Shown here piece after piece: positions 55,265 to 64,000 of a stretch of DNA of 64,000 bases. Under the pieces are notes generated by a model that searched no databases, was not told the origin of the DNA, and saw only the letters and a program-made list of their open reading frames with translations. Position 1 is the first letter of the stretch; the number at the start of each line of letters is the position of its first letter. The DNA lies in NCBI RefSeq assembly GCF_019175385.1, contig NC_083345.1, positions 44,042,098-44,106,097 of the forward strand, given 5' to 3'. The stretch is from Lycium barbarum. Its lineage: Eukaryota > Streptophyta > Magnoliopsida > Solanales > Solanaceae. A program made the position numbers and the translations under genes.

Positions 55265-58200
55265 TGTTACGGTTTGCATTTTCGCGGGCGGGGTTAGCGC
55301 TTGGAAAAGCTACTTTGAAATCGTTGGTGCTCTTTTGGACTTTGTTTTAAAAGAGTCGCCGCCAAATTTTTAGGAAATTGGGAAAATCGATTTTGAAGGG
55401 TTTATTCATACGCCATGAAAAAATGCTTCTTAATCCAAAGTTCTAGGTAAGGGTTTTGGTGATCCCCTAGGGAAGGTGTTAGGCGCCCTATTATTAAGGA
55501 TCCGTATTATACGGTTGACCTTCGAGTTCCAATGTGTGAGTATTTGCATGAACTGTTTATTTAGTGTTTATTTCCCGCAAAAAATTTGTCATATTGCATA
55601 TCATTTTTTATATTTTAAAGTTGGATATATCCCCTTTATATACAGGGTATTTAGGTTTAGATTTATGATATCAGGGTATAATTAATTCCTTTTATATACA
55701 AGCATAGTAGTTTTGCTTATAGTAAAGAAAAAATAGAAAGTTCATTTATTTACTGGATTTGAGTAACCAAATTTTGTCCATGCTTTACTCACACGTGGAA
55801 CAGGTTAATCCGTCTAGTATGCTTCCAGAATATCCTTACCTAAAGTTTTATAAATTAAGCGTAATTTCAAATTGTTTGGACCTTTAAGAACTTTTTGCAT
55901 GTTTCACGTGACTGGTTTTTTAGGAAAAAGATGGATTATACCCATGATCAAAGAATCCCATGAATACTCGTTTTTAAACATACTTGCATTTATATCTATT
56001 CTACAACTAGTCCTAATTTTATTTTAAGGGACAAGAACTTCCTTTTAAGTAAAACCATTTTTTACAACAAAAATGCCTGGTCTGTTTATTAAATTTGTGG
56101 GCCTTTGCCCAGAAAATATTGATTGGTTTGATAAAGGAGGGCCCAGTGGGTTTTAAGACCAAAAAAGACTTTGTTTTAGGTTTTCTAAAAAAATCACAAT
56201 ATATGGACTGATTTAGCCAAATCAATCGCTATTCCTAACTGTTATGACACATAGGTTTTGGCCAAGTTTATTCGACCATAAATTTGTATAAAAATCGGGC
56301 GGGTTTTTCCTTTGGCCTAAGAAAAGACCATCTCGTTATTATTTTGTTTCAAAATACTAAGCTGAGTGGGTTTTATCCCAAAAACAGTTCAATGAATATG
56401 CATTTTCTTGAGAAAAAAGTCAAGTGGGCTACAACCCAAAATATCAAAGTTGTTTACCCAAGTCCAGAACCAGCAAAGTATGCTTTTAAATCGTTTATGA
56501 GAAGTAAGGCCTTTTACCTAGTCTATTTTTTCTCTAAATTGCTAAACAAGTTATTTACCATTTTTCGCATGTTTGAAACCTTCTCCAGTTTAGTACTTGT
56601 TCAAATCGTAGCGACTATCTCCTATTTTTGAAATATTTTTTTAAAATCAGTACGCGTTCCCAAAATTTAAAAAAAAATTAGGTCCTAGAGTCAAAACTAA
56701 ACGACATATGTACCGTTTTCCTAAGATGCCTAATTCATAATAAAGGGTTCCAATAATTTTGTGGGTTTGTTTACAAGCAACAGAATACAAGAAGAAAATA
56801 TAGCAACAATATGATGGAAATGAACAAAATAGGATGTACCAAACCCCAACCATTTTCACCCATGGCTGGGCCTTCGTATCATTTTTACTCATGATTGGGC
56901 CTTCAATATACTAGCTTCCCTTTCGTCTTTTTTGGACTCAAAGACATTTGAAGGATATATTCCGTATTGGGCTTTTAGCCCAATAAGGTGGCTGGACCTT
57001 GGCCCGAGTGGCCATGTAGTGGAGGAGGGGGTGAAAAACAAAGGACCCCAGTTAGTTTATTTTTTTCTGTCCCTATCACACATATAATATATACACATAT
57101 ATGCAAAGTATGCCACTGCTTTATAAGTCCTACTCTATGTATGAATATACGACATATGTATACACAGTCTATCACATTTACCCATAGGACCATGTGAAGC
57201 ATATATGTTCTATGTACTTAAACGCAAACATCCCAAATTAGGTGGTGGAAGGTCAAGTCATCACCCCCCTTTGATCCGAATGCCGCACAAGTTCCAAGAG
57301 GTTTCATGAACCTCCGGCATGGCTGGTCATCCGGGAAGGGTTCAAACTAGAATCCCCTTTACTTAACATGCATCTCAAACCACAACCCAACAAAACATGG
57401 CTTCACATGCACCCCACATGGCCTGGGATAAAATGAAATATACCTGATATACATATGTGTGGAATAACTATTACCCTAAAAGCACAACTAAGGCCAGTGA
57501 AGAGAAAACACGAGGCATGAGACATAAGTAGTTTCTATGAGCACAGCACAACCCAGACTTAACTTATCACAACAAACCACAGCAAATTAATTAAATATAG
57601 CTCCAAGGAATATGGGATCAAACAGATATGATAAAGTATATGAGAGCACAAAAGCAAATTCTCCTCTAAGTATAGTGTCATCATAACAAATCCAACATAC
57701 ATAAGGTGTATCTACACCTGCATGAACCCAACTTCCAAATGGCTTCTAACAGTTTATGGACACTTCAAGTGAATACTTAGTTATCTTCAAGACATTGTAT
57801 TCCAAATCTAAATGATCTTTCTTATGAAAAGCAAGATGAGTGGGTAGGTGCACATTACAGTCTTAACAACTATGGCACAATCAAAACCAAGAAAGCACAA
57901 CCTAGAATCTTCCATTAGTAGACATTTTCTCACAGAACATAATTCAAGCCAAATGCAACACTAGAGACCAAATTAGGATCATCTGCAGATCCAATTGTCC
58001 AAACACTTTTAAACCACTAAGTTTTCATATAGGGTACATGAATCCTAAGTCTAATCAAGCACACCCTTTTAAATGGCACGAGCAAGTAGGCAGGTGGCAG
58101 TCTCAAAATGCATAAGGATCTCATGTTCTTCATTTTAAATGTCCTGACACTTCTCCTGAGATTATCTTATTGGCAGGGAAATTTAAGTTGACTTAAAGGA

Positions 58201-60394
58201 TGCACTTAGTCTTAGCTATTACAGTATTCCTAACCTTTACCTTCTTTTTAAATTTGACTCAGGGTCATAGATTTCAAACTTTACATGCACAGGAGGAAAA
58301 CAACTTCATTTTAACATGTCTAGAATGAGACCAACTTCACCTATTACTGGTCTTTTATATCAAGGTCCATATGAATTGATTCAGAAAACAAGATAGAAAG
58401 AAATCATGGTCTGGAATTCAAAGAATCATATAGAAAAAAGGGGCCAAATACGCCCCCTCCCCATTAATCCACCCTACTACCGTGATTACAATAGCACTAT
58501 GGGCCTTCTCACCCTTCAAGAATCACTTACTGGGGCTTAGGGTGAAAGGGAAGAAACATATCACTTTCAGAACACAGGTTGTAATCACAAGCATACACAG
58601 GATATACATAGTGTCCAAATTATAGACCTGTTTGCTAAAGCTGTTACGTGTCACCAAATTCTTTTCACAAAGGGGAAGGATTCCTCCATTTTTTATTAAT
58701 AAAGGCAGGCTGTATTGAAAACAAAAAATATCTTCCTTTTCCAGTTTTACTTACAGTTCTCAACTAGCCTAAATATCTCCTTAAGGCATGATGAGGCAGA
58801 CACAAAAGACAAAGCAATCCATTTGTAGACTTAGCAACTTCAACAGTGTGACAAGATAATCCCAAAGTGTAAAAGAGTGAGAGGCTATACCTCATAACGT
58901 GAGAGGAGGCCATGACAACCTCTTATTTGGGAGAAAAGATACTATGGGTCAAGCAAATGATTGACCCTTTCTCAATTCTCTCCTCAGGTGTCTTTAAAAG
59001 ACTTTCCCTACCCAGTTATGTGATTTCCAACCTCAAATCATGCAACCATGACTCTTTATCATCCCTACTTTCAATCACACACTAAATGACATTAGGCAGT
59101 TTGCAAATCAGCAGCCAAATTATTTCCCTTTTTATTCTTGAATACTATTTTCCTCTATTCCAATTCTTCACACTCCTTTTACTTAAATTATTATCATGAG
59201 ACATTCTTTCTATCTATACCTACCCTTTTAGGCAAAGAGTCACAAACAAGAGAAAGAGACCTCCCTTTTAACACAACCTGCATTTCAGTCTTTATTCTAA
59301 ACCTTTTAGCTTCAACACGACTAGGTGGTAAAGTTGGTAGTTGTTCTACTAGTTATTTAATAACTGTATCAATTCTAGTTGGCTTTAGATGAAGACCTGA
59401 CCCTGTAGTCTCTGTTACTTCCCCTATTTCCTTTACCTTCTCATTAAATTCTATTCATTTAGAGAGATAAGTTACTACTAGATGTGGAGCCTATGATATA
59501 GACTAGTAAGTCAAGTTATGGATGCCATGTGCATGGACAGACAAATTCACACAATATAAAACAGCTTTGAGCGAGTCAAGGAAAACAAGATTGACAGTTT
59601 AGGCATCATGTTCTTAATAGCTTCTAGGATCTCTGTCATGAATTATGGACACTTAGCACACACATGTCACAAATCATAGGTGATCACACACAGTCTACCT
59701 TAGGTGATGACACACGCTCAACCTTAATCATGGACATACAAGCAAACTCGGGGGGGGGGGGGGGGGGAGGGCATGACCCTACTTCACCCTTTGTTCCACT
59801 ATCAGACAATAAACAACAATAAGCCTGCCTTGTTCTATTCTATTTTATGTGTAAGACTATTTAGGAAGAAAGGGGGCAATGGGTCACCCCACTATCACAC
59901 TGGAAGATTTAACACAAAAGATGCATTCTTATCTGAACCTTCCTCCATCCATTCAATCTAAAAAAAAAAAAACAAAGAAAGCATCAGAGGCCATATCTAG
60001 AAGCACTAATCAAATCCCAACAGCCTAGTTAAGATTTTTCCCAACAGACTTCAACTCACAAATAGAGTAATTCATGATTGCTTAGAAAATGATCATGTTT
60101 AATTGTAATCACAAGCACACCCTGTTACCAATTTAACCATGTCTAACTAGTCACATATAGGCCGTCTCACCTCCCCTATCCCCTTTTTAAAGTTAAGCTG
60201 GATTAGTCACTTTTGTTCTATTCAAGATCATGCTCAGTAAACCAATAATGATTCAAAAGGGCAAGCAAAGGGAAAGGGAAAGGAACCTGCCCAGCACCTC
60301 ATCTACAACTTCACAAAGTCTCAGGATTTTATGAACAAACAAGGCCAAGATAGTTCACAACCATCCTTTTCTTTTTTAAGAACTTTATCATGGC
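55265..60394 (-). repeat. Second Ogre-type LTR and unassigned flank
   Basis: It starts TGTTACGG at 55265. The block 55345-55525 (GAGTCGCCGCCAAATTTTTA, GATCCCCTAGGGAAGGTGTT, GGATCCGTATTATACGGTTG) matches the Ogre LTR at 11885-12060. Where the LTR ends is not clear; no CA followed by the flanking bases GTTAC was found. From about 57.2 to 60.39 kb I see no gene and no recognisable element. It may be more LTR, since Ogre LTRs can be several kb, or other repeat. Confidence 0.5.
59750..59767. repeat. G18 homopolymer
   Basis: Eighteen consecutive G on the + strand, followed by AGGG. A simple repeat that could also be an assembly artefact. Confidence 0.9.
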
Positions 60395-61432
60395 ATTTCC
60401 ATTTATAACCAATCCATTTTGTATAATAACTTTCTTGAATAAATCAAGGTGTTTAAAATGCATTTCTATTGTATTTGAAAATACTAAAATATCATCGATA
60501 TAAACAATGATAAAATTACTATAAGGCATAAAAATATCATTCATGATTTTTTGAAATTCTGAAGGGGCATTCTTTAATCCAAATGACATGACATTCCATT
60601 CGAATTGCCCAATAGGGACATTAAAAGCAGTTTTATATTTATCTACTTCGGCAATTTGAATTTGCCAATATCCCGATTTTAAATCAAATTTAGAAAATAT
60701 AATAGCATTATGGAGTCGATCCAATAAATCCTTTTTATTAGGGATTGGATATCGAATCCATTTCAAAACCTTATTAAGGGGTTTATAATTAATAACTAAC
60801 CTAGGAACTCCTCGTTCCTGCTCAGCATGTTTATTAACATAAAAGGCTGTACATGACCATGGAGACTTCGAAGATCGTATAAGACCTTTTTGTAAAAGGG
60901 AAGAAATTTCATTTTTGCATAATTCCAAATATTCAGAATTCATTTGACATGGTCTTGCTTTAGTAGGAATATTTTCCTTTGAAAAAGTTCCTTCATATGG
61001 AAGAGAAACAATATGCTTTTTTCTTTCCCCAAAAGCATTAGGATGATCACTACAAATTTGTAATGAAACTTGATTTTTTAAGAAATCTATTTTTTGCTGT
61101 AATTTAGGATTTTGCAAAATCTCTTCAATATTAGGAGTATAGATTTCTAGTTTCAGAAAACATATTTGTTGATGCTTACTCATCAACCTATCTTTTATCT
61201 CATTTATAATTCTGGAAAATGGTTCAGTTATAAACTGGAATTCGATGGCTTTTCCTTCAAAGGTTCCTATAATACCCTTAGTATCACATTTTTTTATAGG
61301 AAATATTTTTTGGAAAAATGGGGTTCCCAAAATAACTTCATTTGAAATATCTTTTACCCAAACAAAACTTTGTGGTATACAAACTTTGTTTTGAAAAATA
61401 TAAGCTTTTGGTAATTTAAAAGTAATACCCAT
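60329..61432 (-). pseudogene. Pararetroviral protease end and reverse transcriptase
   Basis: From 61432 the frame holds the end of the protease (VILGTPFF), a linker, then the RT core: SSKSPWSCTAFYV, FDLKSGYWQI, MSFGLKNAPSEF and the catalytic YIDDILVFS around residue 312. The last 25 or so residues (below about 60395) no longer look like RT, and RNase H is absent, so a break lies there. The ATG is internal; the true frame enters from the protease with a one-base shift at an A6 run near 61433-61438. Confidence 0.75.
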
Positions 61433-61748
61433 TTTTTCTGCCCATTAGCTGATCTTAAACTATGAGTAGTTTTATGAAAGTATTTTGAAGGAATTAATCG
61501 TTCTTGAATACAATTTAAATCAGCTCCACTATCAACAAGACCAGCAAATTCTTTTTTGAAATAATAATTAAAAGAGTAACTTTTATAAAAATATTTTGAG
61601 ATGTAATTATCTCCATAGTTGTAAGGAAATTTCCTTGTTGGGCTGCTTGAGAAGTTTCTCCTTCTCCATAAACTTCTTCTATGATTTGGTGATCTGGAGT
61701 TTGTATGATAGTCTCCAACTTCCTCTTGCCCTCAATCCTTGAAATCCT
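61433..61748 (-). pseudogene. Pararetroviral protease active-site region
   Basis: One - strand frame around 61500-61560 reads LVDSGADLNCIQE, the aspartic protease active site (D-S-G-A). The neighbouring open frame 61515-61718 is in a different phase, so a frameshift lies between about 61575 and 61640. A second shift lies at 61433-61438. Confidence 0.65.
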
Positions 61749-63431
61749 TTAATCTAGGATCCTATTATGATTTTTTAGACTAGAAATCTCTTGCTTAAGA
61801 TTTGAAACTTCTCCTTCCAAATCTTGAATTGTAGCAGGAGCAGATACAATATTTCTTCTTTCCTTAAGAAGTCTTTTAACTTCTGCCATAGTATAAGGAC
61901 CTGGAGAAGTGTGAATTTGTGTTACCTTATGAACTTCTGGTTGCTTAGGAGCTTCACCAAGTTTATCTATAATTTGAGACCTAAGTTTTGGATCCTTAAT
62001 AATCTTTAATAGATCCATGAGGTTATTACCATCTAAAACATTTATACTGATTTCTTGAAATTGTGAAAAGAGATTATAAAACTCATCATCTTCTTTTCCC
62101 TTACTAGTACAGGGTTGTCCTATTTGGCAAGGAAGACACTCATCCTCTGAACTGGTTGATGAAATATAACTGTCATTATCAAGAACTCTAATATCCTCAT
62201 TTGAAGAAGAGTCATCTGAATCATTTGATTCAACCTCAGAATTTTCTGGTTCTGAATCCAATAAAATCTTCAATAAAGATTCTTTGAGGACATTATCAAT
62301 GTCAAGGTTCTTAATCTTTTCCTTGACTTTACAATTTTTGTAAAAATGACCAACTCTGCCACACTTATAACAGACTTTTGGATTTTTGGATTTAACAAAA
62401 TCTTTTCTCTTCTTGAATTCCTTTTTGCGCTTTGCTTTCTTCTGCAAGCGCTTATCCTTCCATTCTTGGAAATTCTTCTTATTTTTCTTGCGCCTATGAG
62501 GTGCCTTAGCCTGTGGAATTTCCATCCCAAATTGTCCACAAAATTCACCTAGTTGTTGTCTTTCATTTAGTCGATGTCTCTTTATTTGCTAATTCAGCTT
62601 AATCTCGTTGCGTAAGGCTAAACCTTCTTGCATACATGTACCTATTAATTTTCCATAAGTATAACTACTATAATCTATACTCATTGCTCCTTTCCTAAGA
62701 GCCTTCTTGACTGTTTCTGCAAAAAGGGTGGGTAAACCATCAATAAACTTGGATTTCCAATGATTATCATTATATTCGGGTAATTCCATGACCCGACAAA
62801 GGAATATATCCTTATACCATCTAAAGGAATTAAGAGTCTTACATCTTAAATTCTGGAGTAAAGTTCTAATGGTCTCATTATTATCTGATCACCTTCCTGA
62901 AAAATGTTCAATAATATTAAGAACTAGTGTATAAACAGCAGTTGAAACATATCTAGCTTCTTGAGAAGTCTCATCCTTTTCCCTTCTGATAGTATTTAGG
63001 ATTTGACCTCGCTGTTCTTGGGTAAGATAATTATCCCACCAGCCTTTTAATTGACCAGTAAAACCTGCTATTATCATATCTGCAATGGTGCACTCATCAT
63101 TTTTGCTCACCTTACTAATTGTACTATACATCAACATCCTATGTATGGTACAATAAATCTGTCTTTCACTATAACCATCTATGTTCCATTCATAGATTTC
63201 TTTAGCACTATAACTATTTGCAAGAATACGTTCATTCTCCTCTAGCATGACATCTTGAGGAGTAGGTCTAGGATAATAATACATCCTTTGAACAGGTTTA
63301 TTAGCATAATATTCATCAATTTTATTAATATCTACTGCAACCTTAGTCTTATAATCCATATTAGAAAGATTATCATCATCCTCTGCTATTAAAGGATTAA
63401 TATTTAAACCTTTGAATTTTTCATCAAGCAT
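61749..63431 (-). pseudogene. Pararetroviral coat-protein region
   Basis: Three pieces share one frame (62889-63431, 62589-62789, 61749-62525), separated by TGA at 62889-62891 and TAG at 62589-62591 and ended by TAA at 61749-61751. The first part has YYYPRPTPQDVMLEENERI and FTGQLKGWWDNYL, conserved in caulimovirid coat proteins. A Lys-rich stretch precedes the zinc knuckle CYKCGRVGHFYKNC (about residue 52 of the last piece). A Ser/Asp/Glu-rich acidic part and a C-terminal coiled coil follow. Such proteins package the genome; this copy is broken. Confidence 0.75.
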
Positions 63432-64000
63432 TTGCTCTAAATCTGAAATAGGTTTTAATTTTTTTTTTTATTTCCGGTGGAGGCTGTATACTTAGAGTAG
63501 CAACAACTTCCTCCTGTTTCCCTTTATGAAGGGTAGAACTTTGTAATGTCTCAATTTGAGAAAACAATTTATCAATCCTATCATGTAATGAAAGAATTTG
63601 TTCACCCAAGATAGTTATGTAAATATTAGCATAACTTTGTTGTTTAAGCATATTATTAAAATGCTTAACAGTTATTTGTAAAGTATCATTTTCAAATAAT
63701 TTTGAAAATGCTGCAAAATAAAGAGTTTTATCATCCTTACTTATTTGAAAAGATTGTTCTGGAGGAAATACTGCACTAACCACTTCTCCAGTAGTTAATT
63801 CATACTTACGCTCCAAAACAGTAATATAATTGTCAACATATTTGTGTATAAACCAAGGAATAAAGAATATAATCAGGTTAGTTTGAGAAAAATCTTTATA
63901 AAATTCATTTTGAAAATCTGTTGTTTCACTATTAGTAAAACTTGCAAAAAACCATTTTCTAAATGGCTCCCACTTGGGTGTATAAAATTCTTTGCTAATT
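63424..64000 (-). pseudogene. Pararetroviral ORF, N-terminal side, off the right edge
   Basis: The - strand is open from the right edge down to 63424. It includes KWEPFRKWFF near 63950, a helical segment (LGEQILSLHDRIDKLFSQIE) and a Pro-rich end, and then shifts frame at the T10 run around 63462 to join the coat-protein region. I do not recognise the N-terminal domain. The start codon is outside the window. Confidence 0.5.

Larger units (their letters stand above)
60395..64000 (-). mobile_element. Endogenous pararetrovirus (Caulimoviridae) remnant
   Basis: On the - strand, from the right edge inward: an open region that continues beyond the window (63424-64000), a coat-protein-like region with zinc knuckle, a protease and an RT. 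This order, and the coat-protein type of zinc knuckle, are those of plant pararetroviruses rather than Ty3 elements. Stops and frame changes occur at about 63430, 62889, 62589, 61749, 61.6 kb and 61.43 kb, so it cannot be expressed as virus. Similarity ends near 60390 within RT, before RNase H. Genus not assigned; Solendovirus-, Petuvirus- and Florendovirus-like groups all occur integrated in Solanaceae or other plants. Confidence 0.75.

Noticed and set aside
56284..56631. 115-codon + strand frame in the Ogre-type LTR region
   Set aside because: AT-rich LTR-derived sequence with no motif and no related frame in the other Ogre LTR.

Overview
This window is plant nuclear DNA, very probably from a member of the Solanaceae. 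The evidence is the spliced genes, the repeat families (Au-type and tRNA-derived Solanaceae SINEs, the TGTCACG...GGTGTAACA LTR family, Ogre and Athila elements) and an endogenous caulimovirid of the kind common in that family. I cannot name the genus. Two host genes look intact: a Ca2+-dependent staphylococcal-type nuclease gene (CAN-like, nine exons, + strand, 21855-23763) and a small single-Sel1-repeat protein gene (three exons, - strand, 32641-34889). Almost everything else is transposable-element sequence or its decayed remains, and all the LTR retroelements lie on the - strand.

Layout. 1-13.6 kb: a decayed Ogre/Tat Ty3 element (RNase H, RT, protease, gag, extra upstream ORF, tRNA-Arg-type PBS, start of the 5' LTR), split in its leader by a 2.7-kb solo LTR with a perfect CATAT duplication. 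13.6-14.6 kb: a non-autonomous hAT-type element carrying a fragment of a small zinc-finger gene. 14.6-19.5 kb: a cluster of Helitron-like ends; the best-defined copy (16320-19520) carries an HMGB gene fragment. 19.75-20.83 kb: a long-TIR MULE-like element. 21.8-23.8 kb: the nuclease gene, with a 115-bp MITE in intron 3. 23.8-32.6 kb: intergenic, with Stowaway, pogo/Emigrant-type and other MITEs, SINEs and LINE 3' fragments. 32.6-34.9 kb: the Sel1 gene, its first intron loaded with two SINEs and a MITE.

36.4-53.4 kb: an Athila-type element in a permuted order (env-like ORF, PPT, one LTR, PBS, gag on the - strand). Its env-like ORF is split by a complete 9,982-bp Tekay/Del chromovirus (42444-52425) with two 2,397-bp LTRs, PBS, PPT and a CTATC target duplication. 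The chromovirus polyprotein is broken by five nonsense codons, all explicable by C-to-T change at CG or CHG sites, and one frameshift.

53.6-55.26 kb: a LINE ORF1 (DUF4283 plus zinc knuckle) cut off by the start of a second Ogre-type LTR at 55265. 55.3-60.4 kb: LTR-derived and unassigned sequence without genes. 60.4-64.0 kb: a broken endogenous pararetrovirus (coat-protein zinc knuckle, protease, RT) running off the right edge.

The main interest is structural: nested insertions dated relative to each other by target duplications, gene-fragment capture by three different DNA-transposon types, the one-LTR permuted Athila, and palindrome arrays shared by the U3 regions of two LTR families.
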